A DNA stretch of 64,000 nucleotides from Mesorhizobium sp. Its GTDB lineage: Bacteria > Pseudomonadota > Alphaproteobacteria > Rhizobiales > Rhizobiaceae. Below are positions 9,321-19,327 of the stretch, in pieces (position 1 is the first letter of the stretch; each line of letters begins with the position of its first letter). A program made the position numbers and the translations under genes. The stretch covers positions 1 through 64,000 of the forward strand of contig NZ_SUEO01000001.1 of assembly GCF_004962925.1 (NCBI RefSeq). Direction: 5' to 3'. Below the pieces are notes generated by a model. The model ran no database searches and was not told where the DNA came from. It was given only the letters and a program-made list of their open reading frames with translations.

Positions 9321-9906
9321 ATGGGTTAGCGCGCGCCACGTAAAACGGCGGACCCAGTGCTTAAATTGCCCACGGCCGGCCATGCAGTTTTGTCGCCTTG
9401 ATGATGGAAACCTTCGCTCGCTCGCAGCTCATTCCCCGCGAATTCCGGCTCAATGTCCCCGAATATCCCTTCAGGTCACGCCGCTGGAAGCTGCGCTTGC
9501 TTTGCAGAACCCAGCACTGAATATCAGAAGCTGCCCAGCCCCGTGGCATTGCTGAGCTTCCATTCGGTGCCGAGCCAACGTCTTCCACCCAACACGTGCC
9601 GCTGGACAGCCCAGAGAGACCAACAGGCACGGGACAACAAAGCGGAGATCGCAGGAACAGCAACTTGATGCTGCCGACTGGAAGCTCGCGACCAACGAGG
9701 CCATAGGTTCCCATCGTGGGGCCAGAGAAGTAGTCAAGGCGCTTCTCGTCGCCAACGCTGCCCTGGAGCGTGGGCTGGCTCTAGCGGCCGCTACTTTGAG
9801 TCATGAGTTTAGCAGGGATGGCACCGCCGAAGATGGTCCCAGCGACACCGAACAGGTTCGCGGCAGAGGAAGGCAGTCAGCATGCTAGACAGCTCCTGCC
9901 GCAGCA
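9321..9906. other. no gene recognised
   Basis: Overlapping short ORFs without motifs on either strand; composition suggests decayed coding DNA whose origin I cannot name. Confidence 0.4.
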
Positions 9907-10168
9907 GAAGGCTCCCAATTCATTGTGGTCACCGCCTTCGACGCCGACGAGACCGGGCACCTTCAGGCTGTCTTCGGTCCAGCAGAGCAGCAGTCGGAAG
10001 ATCGGGCAGTAAGGACCGCGAACGCTCTTGCGAGCAAACATGCCGCGGCTATTGCGTGGTCCCATGATGCTAACTCGGCGGGGCGAATGGGGCGAGCCGA
10101 CGACCCTCTTTGTTCGAGGCGACGTGACCGACTGGAGTGACGGGCTGCGCGTCCGACGCCAGGCACCG
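9907..10168 (+). pseudogene. small conserved rhizobial protein, frameshifted
   Basis: The reading VVTAFDADETGHLQAVFGP ... DRAVRTANALASKHAAAIAWS resembles a small rhizobial protein family of unknown function that usually continues with a GEWGEPTTLF-like segment. Here that segment (GEWGEPTTLFVRGDVTD) occurs in the next frame, so a single indel near 10075 has broken the gene. The N-terminal Met is also unclear. Confidence 0.55.
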
Positions 10169-10187
10169 CTCAGCCAGGTGCAGCAGA

Positions 10188-10697
10188 TCAGCGCTTGGCA
10201 GAGTCGCTGTCCGTTTCGGCCCTCGCGAGGAACTCCTCGGTTGTCGACGGAAGATGGTCTTTCAACCATTCCGCCATGGCGACCTCCTCTCGCAGGTTCT
10301 CTTCGCAAGCCCGCACGACCTCGGTTTCGCCCAGCGATTCAGCGGCGGCAATGAGGATCGTGTAGGAGGCGATTTCCATGTGTTCGAACGTGTAGCTCGC
10401 AAGGGAGCCCTTCATCACCTCGTCGCCTGCGAAGACGCCACTCAAGGATTGCGCCAGGGCAGTCAACTTTCCGCCAGCATCCTCCATAGTGGATGAACCC
10501 TCATCCATCCGGTCGAGACAGGCTTTCAGCCGAGCAGCCTGTTCCCTCGTTTCATCAAGGTGCAGACGGATTCGGTCGCTGAGTTCCGGATAGTTCTCAA
10601 TACGGCTTAGCTGCCCGTTCAACATTGTTTCGGCCTGCTCTTCCATGGCATGAGCGTCCCGAAGCCATTGCACCAGCCATTCTCGCGCCTCTGACAT
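10188..10697 (-). CDS. YciE/YciF-type ferritin-like protein (DUF892)
   Basis: A 169-residue all-helical protein with the DUF892 pattern: WLRDAHAMEEQAETML, HLDETREQAARLKACLDRM, YTFEHMEIASYTILIAAAESLG, LREEVAMAEWL. The repeated Glu/His residues on helices fit the ferritin-like di-iron fold. The ORF track uses a TTG at 10718, but AAGGAG lies seven bases before the ATG at 10697, which I take as the start. Relatives are induced by general stress. It is the only intact member of a run of broken stress-type genes here. Confidence 0.8.
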   Translation of the reverse strand: MSEAREWLVQWLRDAHAMEEQAETMLNGQLSRIENYPELSDRIRLHLDETREQAARLKACLDRMDEGSSTMEDAGGKLTALAQSLSGVFAGDEVMKGSLASYTFEHMEIASYTILIAAAESLGETEVVRACEENLREEVAMAEWLKDHLPSTTEEFLARAETDSDSAKR

Positions 10698-10917
10698 TTG
10701 AAATCTCCTTTTTGACAAAAGAGAACTGCCGAACAGTGAGATTGTTCCTAGTGAAGCGGGCCCTAGGTCTCCTCGCCCTTGAAATGCTTCACACGGCTTT
10801 GATGCACTCCCGAACGGCCTGCGTCGCTACGGGTTTTGGTGTCTTCAGACACCCGTCCGGCATGCTTCTGACTCGCTCCGGTGATTGGGCCGGCAGTAGA
10901 CAACAAACCCGGAGCGC

Positions 10918-11149
10918 TACTCACGGGACCGTAGCACCCCCTCCTCCTTGGCAGCAGCCTCGAAGGCCTGACGGACATCCATCGGGATCGCCCGGTTCTC
11001 AAACGCGTCAACGCAGGCCTGGACCGCCTTCCTCCACAGGTCCACGCTTGGACCACTTCATGAGTTCCTCGGCTGCACCCTCTAGGTGGTTTACTCCCAG
11101 GCCGGTCGGTCTTGACGTACACCGGAGGGGAGAACCAATAGGTAACCAT
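10918..11149 (-). pseudogene. DUF982 small protein, frameshifted
   Basis: Three pieces in three frames assemble a DUF982 protein, a small family abundant in rhizobia: YWFSPPVYVKTDRPG, then VNHLEGAAEELMKWSKRGP, then KAVQACVDAFENRAIPMDVRQAF and a stop (TAG at 10920-10918). Two indels interrupt it. Function of the family is unknown. Confidence 0.6.
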
Positions 11150-12252
11150 TAGGGGAATGTAGGGCGGCTATAGAGCTTCGTCGTCTCTGGTCTTACCAAT
11201 CGCCTCAAGTAATGAAGCTAGGGTTGGGCTTAGCTCTGTGTCGACTGGCCCAAACAGCTTCTGTACATGACAACGATTGTCTTCGGTTCCGATCGACTCC
11301 CGAACGGCGGGACTTATGCCCAGCTATGTCGCGCTTTATCATGTCAGCCGAGGTCCCCGGCCTTTTGCGTAACCCGCAGATGGGAATGGTTGCATTAGGG
11401 GAACAAATGCAGGTCCACGTCGGTTAAAGACGTGCAGATCCGTCTCGGTGCAGCCACTGTCGAGGTCCGTCGCCAATTCCTCTCGGTGGGCGGACCTCCA
11501 ACGATAGTTACAGCGGGACTAAAAAGTAGGCCCAATCTCGCGCTCCAGGGCGACGCGGGCCTTCCGTAAGAGACGAGCAGCCGCTCCAGTAGGCCTTCAT
11601 CCAATTCATGCTAGGCCGAAACGCCGGTCGTGCTCAACGATCCGGTCCTGTATCGACACTACGGCTTCATAACGAGCTACAAGGCTCGTGAGGACTTCCT
11701 GATGATCGGAGGTCATACGCTGCCCGTTCTGGGCAGGGAGCGGGCATCAAGCTTAAGGCGTTCATAAAGAACGGCCTCGTCGAACTCGCCGTCCGAGAAC
11801 AGTGCCATTACGCTCACGCTCAGGCGCTTCGCCTGCATGCTACTAAACGGAGATACCTGTCTCGGCGCAGACACGATCAAAGACCTGCTTCAACAAAGCC
11901 AGGTCGCTGGGATAGGCAATGCCACTCATTGAGCTGGTGTTACTGACCATAGCTGTTCCTCCCATTAGGGCGGAAGCGTGGCCGTCGCTCAACGGCGATG
12001 CCCATGATGTAAATCGCCGATGGAAGCAGGCTACTCCGATTCATGCGGAGAGTCTGGGAAAGGGCTGCTAGAGTTCTGCTCACCGAAGTCGCGCCTCCCG
12101 AGACAGAACCCAAGCAGCGATCCTTGGGTCATTCCTAAAGAAATCAAGAGTTGGAAACGTACCAAACAGAGGATGGGGATGTTTGGTATTCAGTGAGGCG
12201 CTTTCTATGGACACGCTCAAGTGGCTTCTCAGCTGCTGAACTGCGGCATGCA
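11150..12252. other. no confident gene; decayed sequence
   Basis: About 1.1 kb without a convincing ORF. On the minus strand around 11620-11820 there are short protein-like readings (LFSDGEFDEAVLYERLKLDA and MTSDHQEVLTSLVARYEAVV) that may be remains of small genes. Nothing recognisable otherwise. Confidence 0.4.
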
Positions 12253-14172
12253 CTAAATCGCCACCTGTGTCCCGATCTCGACGACGCGTCCGGTCGGGAT
12301 CTGGAAATATTCCGTTGCGTCGGCCGCCGTGCGCGCCAGCCCGATGAACAGCTTGTCCTGCCAGACCGGCATGCCGGAATTGGGCGAGGCCTTGAGCGAG
12401 CGCCGCGACAGGAAGAAAGAGGTCGTCATGATGTCGAATTTCCAGCCCTGCTTGCGGCAGATCGCCAGCGCACGCGGAATGTTTGGCTGCTCCATGTAGC
12501 CGAAGGTCAGCGTCACCCGCATGAACAGCTCGTTCACGGTCTCCATCTTGACCCGGTCACTGTCGGGCACGACGGGTTGTTGCGCCGTCACCACCGAGAG
12601 GATGACATTCTGTTCGTGCAGCACCTTGTAGTGCTTCAGGCTGTGCATCAACGCGGTCGGCGCGCTGGCGGGATCGCTGGTCAGGAACACGGCCGTACCG
12701 GACATCAGCTGCGGTTTCCTCTTCAACAGATTGCCTGCAAGGGACTCGAGCGGAATCTCGTTCCTGCGCGTCTTGTCGAATAGATACCTGGTGCCTCTTA
12801 TCCAAGTCCACATGGTCATCACGATCACTGCGGCAATGGCAAGCGAGGCCCAGCCGCCTTCGAGTACCTTGACGATGTTGGCTGCAAAGAAGCCGGTATC
12901 GATGAAGACGAACACCGCCATTAAGGCTATCGCGACGCCGAGCGGCCATTTCCAGATGCGCGTCATGACGACATAAAGCAGTATGTTCGTCACCAGCATG
13001 TTGCCTGTCACCGAAATGCCGTAGGCCGAGGCAAGCTTGCTGGATTCGCCAAAGCCGACCACCAGCAGCATCACCACGAGCGCCAGTAGCATGTTGACGC
13101 GCGGCATGTAGATCTGGCCGGATTGTCTTTCCGACGTATGCAGGATTTCCAGGCGCGGCAGCATGTTGAGCTGCACTGCTTGCCTGGTCAGCGAGAAAGC
13201 GCCGGAGATCACCGCCTGGCTGGCGACCACGGTCGCCGCCGTCGCCAGCACCACCATCGGGATAAGCATCCAGCCTTCGTTCATCTCGAAGAAGGGATGA
13301 CCGACGACACCGCCATTCGCCAGCACGAAGGCGCCTTGCCCGACATAGTTGAGCAACAGGCAAGGAAACACGATGGCCAGCCAGGCAAGCACAATCGGCT
13401 TGCGCCCGAAATGGCCGAGGTCGGCATAGAGCGCCTCAGCGCCGGTGACGGCGAGAAAAACCGCACCAACCGTGACGAAGGTGACTTCGGGCGAGTTGAT
13501 CAGGAATGACACGATGTAATGCGGGCTGATTGCCAGCAGGATTTCCGGGTCGTCCATGATGTGGTTGAGGCCGGAAAGGCCGATGGCCAGGAACCACAGC
13601 GCGGTAACGGGCCCGAACACCAATCCTACGCCGCCGGTGCCAAACCGCTGTACCGCGAACACGACCGCCAGAATGGCCAGTGTCAGCGGCACCACATAGG
13701 GCTGGAATGTCGGCGTGACGACATTCATACCTTCGACCGCCGACAGCACCGAGATCGCCGGCGTAATGACTGCGTCGCCGAAAAAAAGCGCCGCGCCGAC
13801 AATGCCGATGCCGAGGATCACCGCCGAGCGCGTCGGGAAACTGTTGCGCGCCAGCGCCATAAGCGACAGCACCCCGCCCTCGCCGCGATTGTCGGCACGG
13901 AGCACGAACATGATGTATTTGATGGTGACGGTGATCGTCAGCGACCAGATGATCAGCGAGAGTACGCCGAGGATGTCGCCACGGTTGGCGACGTTGCCAC
14001 CGGCCGATGCGTGCAACGCCTCTCGGAATGCATAGATCGGGCTGGTGCCGATATCGCCGTAAACCACGCCGAGCGCGCCCAACATCAGCACCTTGGTGCT
14101 GTGCTGCTCGACCTCAGAATGGCTCGATTGTTCGACAGATTCTGCCTCGTTACCAGCATTGGTAAGGGCCAT
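12253..14172 (-). CDS. kup: Kup-family low-affinity potassium transporter
   Basis: Full-length (about 639 residues) KUP/HAK potassium uptake permease of the inner membrane. The N-terminal signature LGALGVVYGDIGTSPIYAFREAL starts the first of about twelve membrane helices. GDAVITPAISVLSAVEG and the cytosolic C-terminal domain (VFLTSDPASAPTALMHSLKH ... FFLSRRSLKAS) are also typical. The ATG at 14172 is preferred to the GTG at 14181 because GGAG sits eight bases before it. It takes up potassium with protons, important in osmotic and acid stress. It stands alone; rhizobia often carry several paralogues. Long antisense ORFs here are codon-bias shadows. Confidence 0.95.
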   Translation of the reverse strand: MALTNAGNEAESVEQSSHSEVEQHSTKVLMLGALGVVYGDIGTSPIYAFREALHASAGGNVANRGDILGVLSLIIWSLTITVTIKYIMFVLRADNRGEGGVLSLMALARNSFPTRSAVILGIGIVGAALFFGDAVITPAISVLSAVEGMNVVTPTFQPYVVPLTLAILAVVFAVQRFGTGGVGLVFGPVTALWFLAIGLSGLNHIMDDPEILLAISPHYIVSFLINSPEVTFVTVGAVFLAVTGAEALYADLGHFGRKPIVLAWLAIVFPCLLLNYVGQGAFVLANGGVVGHPFFEMNEGWMLIPMVVLATAATVVASQAVISGAFSLTRQAVQLNMLPRLEILHTSERQSGQIYMPRVNMLLALVVMLLVVGFGESSKLASAYGISVTGNMLVTNILLYVVMTRIWKWPLGVAIALMAVFVFIDTGFFAANIVKVLEGGWASLAIAAVIVMTMWTWIRGTRYLFDKTRRNEIPLESLAGNLLKRKPQLMSGTAVFLTSDPASAPTALMHSLKHYKVLHEQNVILSVVTAQQPVVPDSDRVKMETVNELFMRVTLTFGYMEQPNIPRALAICRKQGWKFDIMTTSFFLSRRSLKASPNSGMPVWQDKLFIGLARTAADATEYFQIPTGRVVEIGTQVAI

Positions 14173-14365
14173 GGACGACACTCCGATAAGCGGGCGGTGC
14201 TCTACGCTTGCTGCACTGCAATATCAAGTGCCGTCACGTAATGTCTGCGTCTCGGTATTGCCTATCGCTCGTCGGCTTCGCAGACTCGTCAGCCCCGAAG
14301 CGGCTTGGGAATTTTTGCGAGACTATGCTGAAGCTCCGTCCGCCAAACCATTCCGGATGTATCAC
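14173..14365. promoter_or_regulatory. kup upstream region
   Basis: The kup promoter should lie here; GGAG serves as ribosome binding site. I see no clear -35/-10 pair or operator. Confidence 0.3.
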
Positions 14366-14525
14366 CGGCCGGAACCAGAGGACCTAGAGGCTCGAGCATC
14401 TAGGGGCTAACAACGCCTATTTCTCCAGCGTGCCATGATTCTCCAAGCCCTGCCAGCCCAAGACATCAGCGACCGGTCACGGTTTCTGTCCGCCGGAAGC
14501 GCGCGTCAAGATCCGAGTGATCGTC
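14366..14525. repeat. dispersed intergenic repeat, copy 2
   Basis: The best-formed copy. It carries GGAACCAGAGGACCTAGAGG, a hairpin CCTAGA-GGCTCGAGCA-TCTAGG with a nested GCTCGAGC palindrome, then GGGGCTAACAACGCCTATTT, CCATGATTCTCCAAG and AGACATCAGCGACCGG. It aligns with copy 1 over its full length and with copy 3 over the first 95 bases. Confidence 0.7.
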
Positions 14526-15096
14526 GTGCAGAAGATCGCATATTTGCATGGCGACTGCGCTGCGAAAAATGAGCGAAGCCATGAACGAACTCGAAGACAC
14601 CCCATTAAAAACCTGGGCGCCGTTCGCCCTCCAGATTTGATGGGGATCGCGCCAATTGCAGAGCTTAGTGACCAGCAGCCAATGCTGGAGTCAGGCCGAA
14701 ATGCTGACTGCTGCTTTGAGGCTCGGATTATAAGAAGCAGACCTTCGGGCCCCCAGGGGCACCGACGTGATCTGACCCAGAGCAGCCATTCCCGAGGTGG
14801 AATCGGATTTCGGGATGCCGAAGTTCACCCACTGACAGTCATGACCCGCCGGCCGGTATTCACCTCCCAGTGAGCTCATGGCCAACCGGAGCATGAATCT
14901 CTCTGACTCGCCAACGATCAATAACGGGGCCCGAATCACAGGGACCGGCAATTAACAAGTTATCTTGGACCAATCCATCCATTAATGGCCCGAGCTGATG
15001 GTTTCAGATAGACGGCGCGTTCGAAGCTCGTGGATGTTCCTTGCAAAATTTCACACGGGAATCCATTCTGCTCTAAATTGAACGACGGGGCTGGAA
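14526..15096. other. no gene recognised
   Basis: No ORF with protein-like features; the upstream region of the nuclease-like gene lies at its right side. Confidence 0.4.
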
Positions 15097-16230
15097 ATGG
15101 GGTTCGTAGATATCCTGGGTAAAGTCGACATCTTTCAATATTGGCCTCACGGCTCATCGGACGTTGACACCTTGAAGTTCGTTCCCGACCTTGCGTCGGC
15201 TCAGTATTTCGTGAACGGCACCACGAGGAATGTTGGGGCGTTTTTTGAAAGAGGCGGCACGTTTCAACCCGATGACAATAATCCAGGCGAAGAGAAATTC
15301 AGGTCGATCCTGCGTAAAGCCGGAGGAGTGTCGCTCTCGGTTCGGCTGCAGGGCATCGATGCGCCTGAGACTCACTACTCGCCCAACTATCGTGAAGGCA
15401 TGTTTGATGGCGACTACGCCAAATGGATCGCCAAGCACATCGCTCGGCAAAATTCTTACCGTCAGCCATACGGAAAGCTCTGCACCGATTTGTTCGCCAA
15501 CGGCCTGAGGGCACTGCTTGGCATCGGCTCGTTCAACTCGGCCACGCCGGAAGTTCTGGTCCCCGCGAAGGTTAGAATCCTGGCCGACGGCATCAATGGC
15601 TCAGTCGATGTCTACGGCCGAGTGATCGGATACGTCACTCTCATCGGCAATGGCCAAGAGATTGTCTTGAACGATTATGCTCTGTCACAGGGTTTCGCCT
15701 TCTGCTCGTTCTACGGCAGCATGGCAATCGACGAAATGAAGCGACTTACCGATCTCTTTGCGTCACACGGTGCAGGCGGCGCTCCCAGATCGCAACTGAG
15801 AAGCAATGTCTCGAGCCAGCTTCGCGATTTCGAGCCCGAGCTCTGGACGACAAAGTCTATGCGCGACACCGATCGCGACGACAATGGGGTGGACTCCTTC
15901 CGTTCAAGATGTTTCGATCCGAAGCTGTTTCGACGATGCGTCGATTGGGTCGGGCGCAAAGAAGCGCTTGGTGAGTCAACCACGCTGCTAGACTACATGC
16001 GATCCAACGATGAGCAGATCGTATTGCTGAGCGACTTCTTGGCAGCAAAAGGCGATTGGAACAAATCACGGAAATTCGCGATGGGCTCTCTAATCACGAA
16101 AGAAGGTGCGTTCGCCTACAAGACGGGCGAAGTCGTTTTTGAGTCGCGCCCTATTGAGATCGTCAACGACCAACGTGAGCCCTTGCCGGAGAGCTTCCTC
16201 ACACCGTATGACGTGGGTGTACTGCCTTGA
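15097..16230 (+). CDS. staphylococcal-nuclease-like (SNase/thermonuclease) domain protein
   Basis: The motif VRLQGIDAPETHY near residue 83 is the conserved start of the SNase active site, and DVYGRVIGYVTLIGNG ... IVLNDYALSQGFAFCSFY matches the second half of the OB-fold domain. The protein is 377 residues, much longer than a bare nuclease; residues 1-70 and 220-377 match nothing I recognise. No signal peptide or membrane segment is visible. It probably cleaves nucleic acid, but the separation of the two active-site halves means activity should not be assumed. It converges on the polyol dehydrogenase genes. Confidence 0.7.
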   Translation: MGFVDILGKVDIFQYWPHGSSDVDTLKFVPDLASAQYFVNGTTRNVGAFFERGGTFQPDDNNPGEEKFRSILRKAGGVSLSVRLQGIDAPETHYSPNYREGMFDGDYAKWIAKHIARQNSYRQPYGKLCTDLFANGLRALLGIGSFNSATPEVLVPAKVRILADGINGSVDVYGRVIGYVTLIGNGQEIVLNDYALSQGFAFCSFYGSMAIDEMKRLTDLFASHGAGGAPRSQLRSNVSSQLRDFEPELWTTKSMRDTDRDDNGVDSFRSRCFDPKLFRRCVDWVGRKEALGESTTLLDYMRSNDEQIVLLSDFLAAKGDWNKSRKFAMGSLITKEGAFAYKTGEVVFESRPIEIVNDQREPLPESFLTPYDVGVLP

Positions 16231-16232
16231 CG

Positions 16233-16286
16233 GGCCGGAGAGGCGATGAGGCGCACCAATCGCCGAGATGAGCGCGCTGTCCGGCC
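16233..16286. terminator. nested inverted repeats between convergent genes
   Basis: Outer arms GGCCGGA/TCCGGCC enclose an inner hairpin GGCGAT-N11-ATCGCC, located between the stops of two convergent genes. It could serve as a bidirectional terminator, although no T-run follows. Confidence 0.35.
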
Positions 16287-16296
16287 GTGCAATCCC

Positions 16297-18012
16297 TCAT
16301 GTCTTACCCATTTCGCCCAGGGCCATTAATGTAAGGGCCGCCAAAGTCAGCACAGGATTTGTCGCCGATCCCGTCGGGAAAACGCTGGCTCCTACGACAA
16401 AAAGGTTTTTGTGGTTGTGACACCTTCCGAATTTGTCGACGACAGAGTCGCTGGGATTTTTTCCCATACGACATGTGCCCATGGGATGCGCTGCCGTGTT
16501 CCAATCATCGAGGGGGAATTTCTCCTCCCCGACGTGACTTGCCCCCATGGCGGCAAATAATTCTTTTGATATCCGGTATCCTTGCTGTAGCGCCTCTTGG
16601 GTGTATTTGTGAACAGCGTAGTGGATCTTAGGTCGGCGAATTCCAAGATCGTCCAGTTTGTCTGACAGCTCAACTCGATTGTCAGGCTGAGGAAGCTGTT
16701 CGGCCGAGAACCCGAAACGGACCAACCTCGTCAGCTTGTCGACGGTCTTATGTCTCAGAGTCTTTCCAATACTAAAAGTGGATGGTTCGGCCGGGTTTAG
16801 ATTCTCTTCGACAACCGACGTTGGATTTCCTGCGCGACCCCAGCCGTCATTACCCAACGTGAGGCGGAAAGAAGCGAATTTAGACCGGTAATTCCCGTCC
16901 CGAAGTGAATCAATTCCGCAGAGTGTTTGTGGCCCTCGGAAAGGGAATATGGCTTCAGGGGCTAGGGCTAGGCACTCGCCTTGTATGTGATCCATCAAAT
17001 GCTTGCCCACATACGGATCATCTTCAGCGTAGAGGCCGGAGTTGAACAAAATTTTTGGTGTCTCGATAGGATTGGCCGCCAAAATCACAGTAGTACCGGT
17101 GACAGCCCGCTCCATCTGCGGGCTCTCGGAGTCCCACTGCTTGTAGAGAACTCGAGAGATGTGACCGTCGGGGGAAGCATCTAATTTGGTAACCACGCAG
17201 CCAGTACGGATCTCCACACCATTGCGAGCGGCCCGCTTGAGGTGAACGGTTGCATCGTACTTGGCGCCCGTCGGACACAGGGGAATGCAGTTGTGATTGC
17301 CTTCGCACGCCGGCCTGCCGTCATAGGCCTCCGTATTCCGCGCCTGTGCCATGGTGATAATCTCGACCGGAAGCTCTTCACCATCCAATATTACTGTCTT
17401 CGCTCCCATGCGGGTGATTAGCGTCAGATCGCTGTAGCTTTTCGGCTGCCCAGGCATGGGGTATTTGGCGCCGTCGCGAGGGGTCAGCGCCTCCCATTCC
17501 TCGGCATTGCCGCTAACGCCGAGCTCATGCTCTGCTTTCAGATACCACGGCTTCAGATCATCGTACGACAGTGGCCAGTCAACAACGTTTGCTCCGCCGT
17601 AATCGTCGGGTGAGACCTTCGAGAGATATTTTGACCTTAGTTGAAAATCCCCCGGCATCATTCTAGGAGTGTTGCCCCGCCAGGCCCAGGTTGAGCCCCC
17701 CGCCAACCGCTGGTAGTAGCCCTTGAATGTTAAGAGGGATTTCACGGCGTCGGGCTGATCAAAATAGATCCTCGTGTCAGCCGAGCCGGGGCTTGGATAG
17801 TACCTTATACCGGCAGTGCGGAGGTAAGGAGTATTCCACGACTTGCCAGGAGCCGGATCCCAGACCCGCCGGAACTGCTCACGCTGGGCCACTCCCAAGC
17901 CGTTTTGTGCAGCTTCAAGGACCAGGATCTTCCTGCCTGTCTCTGAAAGGCCCGCCGCGCACAATGCTCCGGCAACTCCGGAGCCGATGATGACCATATC
18001 ATATTCAGCCAT
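16297..18012 (-). CDS. GMC-family FAD dehydrogenase, large subunit of a polyol/sugar dehydrogenase
   Basis: The N-terminus MVIIGSGVAGALCAAGL is the FAD-binding Rossmann motif. The C-terminus has AAHPMGTCRMG (the catalytic His region of GMC oxidoreductases) and FPTGSATNPVLTLAALTLMA. ATG at 18012 overlaps the stop of the upstream small-subunit gene (ATGGCTGA), so the two are translationally coupled. Together they resemble FAD-dependent sorbitol, fructose or gluconate dehydrogenases of the periplasmic membrane face. Such enzymes usually have a third, multi-heme cytochrome c subunit; none is encoded next to it. The protein has no export signal and would ride on the Tat-exported partner. Substrate is unknown. 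Confidence 0.85.
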   Translation of the reverse strand: MAEYDMVIIGSGVAGALCAAGLSETGRKILVLEAAQNGLGVAQREQFRRVWDPAPGKSWNTPYLRTAGIRYYPSPGSADTRIYFDQPDAVKSLLTFKGYYQRLAGGSTWAWRGNTPRMMPGDFQLRSKYLSKVSPDDYGGANVVDWPLSYDDLKPWYLKAEHELGVSGNAEEWEALTPRDGAKYPMPGQPKSYSDLTLITRMGAKTVILDGEELPVEIITMAQARNTEAYDGRPACEGNHNCIPLCPTGAKYDATVHLKRAARNGVEIRTGCVVTKLDASPDGHISRVLYKQWDSESPQMERAVTGTTVILAANPIETPKILFNSGLYAEDDPYVGKHLMDHIQGECLALAPEAIFPFRGPQTLCGIDSLRDGNYRSKFASFRLTLGNDGWGRAGNPTSVVEENLNPAEPSTFSIGKTLRHKTVDKLTRLVRFGFSAEQLPQPDNRVELSDKLDDLGIRRPKIHYAVHKYTQEALQQGYRISKELFAAMGASHVGEEKFPLDDWNTAAHPMGTCRMGKNPSDSVVDKFGRCHNHKNLFVVGASVFPTGSATNPVLTLAALTLMALGEMGKT

Positions 18013-18676
18013 CTGGTAGCTCCACAATTGTACCGATATCCGGAAGCAAAAGGTCAGTCGAAATAGGCAGAAGCGAATACGCAGCGCCCGCGTCCAATTT
18101 AATACCTGGCTTATTTACCCAATATCCATGAGAAAAGCTTGAGTATCCCGGAACAGGGGCGCCAATCAGCTTCCAAATTGCGGAATATTGATACTGCCCA
18201 AGGTCGCCGCCAAGTTGCCCGTTGTTTCTTCCAGTCTTGACGTCTGGCTTGGTTCTTGGGTCGTCGATAGTTGATAAGAGCCAAATCTTAACAACCTGAC
18301 GGGCGGCTACACGTAGCCGCTCCGCTGCCGGATCCATTGCTGCAAGCTTTTCCGACAGTACTAGCTCATGATCTGGCTTATCTTCAACCTCTCGCCACGC
18401 TACGAGCAGTTCACGGAATTCTGCTGGATAGCTGGAGCGCAACCGCTCAAAATAAATCTCGTAGAGCTTAAGCCGCACGCCTAAGGCGTCATTTTGTTCG
18501 ACCATTGCGGGCAGTTCGGCTGCGGTCAAACCCGTCAGCGTGACGGACAGGGCAATAAATGCCTCATGATCGGTGGCGTTTGCTCCTTGCGCGGCAGTGC
18601 CGACTAAAGCAGTCGCGCCGCCTAGCGCTATGGCAGTCGCGCCCTTCATGAATACTCGGCGATTGGTTTCTACCAT
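18005..18676 (-). CDS. FAD-linked sorbitol/fructose dehydrogenase small subunit (Tat-exported)
   Basis: A 223-residue protein with a twin-arginine signal (RRVFMKGATAIALGGATAL). The mature part (FIALSVTLTGLTAAELP ... YQYSAIWKLIGAPVPGYSSF) fits the FAD-SLDH small-subunit family (PF12318). This subunit escorts the folded GMC flavoprotein across the membrane. It lies directly upstream of that gene with an 8-base overlap. Its promoter must lie in the 18.7-19.5 kb region. Confidence 0.8.
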   Translation of the reverse strand: MVETNRRVFMKGATAIALGGATALVGTAAQGANATDHEAFIALSVTLTGLTAAELPAMVEQNDALGVRLKLYEIYFERLRSSYPAEFRELLVAWREVEDKPDHELVLSEKLAAMDPAAERLRVAARQVVKIWLLSTIDDPRTKPDVKTGRNNGQLGGDLGQYQYSAIWKLIGAPVPGYSSFSHGYWVNKPGIKLDAGAAYSLLPISTDLLLPDIGTIVELPDG

Positions 18677-18859
18677 TTGCCCCCCACGCGACTAATCGCG
18701 CGCCTTAGGTTTTATTGCGCAAATTACCAATTCCCCGCGCAACATGGATAATAAAACTCCCAAGATCCCAAGTTATACCTACCGACGTCTAACGTAAAGG
18801 GGATCGACGTCAGGATGGATCACTTGGCTATCCGGGCCGTATTCACCTTCTTCGGTTCC
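18677..18859. promoter_or_regulatory. upstream region of the polyol dehydrogenase operon
   Basis: AT-richer spacer (TTTTATTGCGCAAATTACC and nearby) upstream of the small-subunit gene; likely promoter location, no operator recognised. Confidence 0.3.
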
Positions 18860-19155
18860 CTAGCCCAGTTCGAAATCGGATGGGGCCATTTGCAATGTCG
18901 AGTGTCGGCTCTTCCAGGATTTCGCGGCATCAAAATTCGAAACGGGGGCTAGGTTCGCAAAAGTCCCTCCCGAAACCGGTGTAAGGCGCTGCGGGATCCG
19001 TGCGTAGAAGAGGCCGCCGAGCAGGCCGAGCAACGCGTAGAGCACGAACATGGCCTTGATGCCGGTGAGTTGGTCGAGGCTGGATGGAGCAACAAGATCA
19101 GGGATTGCCGAAGCGAGGGCGCCTCGTTATGTCGGCCACGACTACGCGACGCCAC
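18860..19155 (-). pseudogene. MFS transporter C-terminal relic
   Basis: On the minus strand, DQLTGIKAMFVLYALLGLLGGLFYARIP has the look of a late transmembrane helix of a major facilitator protein. The preceding helix appears in another frame (SLILLLHPAS). Only the last two helices remain and frames disagree, so this is a remnant. Confidence 0.4.
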
Positions 19156-19327
19156 CGACAGCCGCGGATAACGAAAGTCCCTCCGATTCAGCTTAGCTGA
19201 AAAGCAGTTTTGTCTTGTGTAACAAACTGCGTAACAGCTGACGCGAAAAGCTCAATCTTTTCAGCAGCCTAGATATGAAAACGAAAGACGCTTGGTCCGC
19301 CAACCAGTTGTAGGCCTGTTGCACGGG

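Noticed and set aside
10625-11152. 175-aa plus-strand ORF
   Set aside because: Antisense to the SD-supported ferritin-like gene start and to the DUF982 pieces.
12557-14241. Long antisense and frame-shadow ORFs over kup (268, 240, 210 aa)
   Set aside because: Arg/Ala/Gln-rich shadows of the kup codon pattern with no motifs; kup itself is fully convincing.
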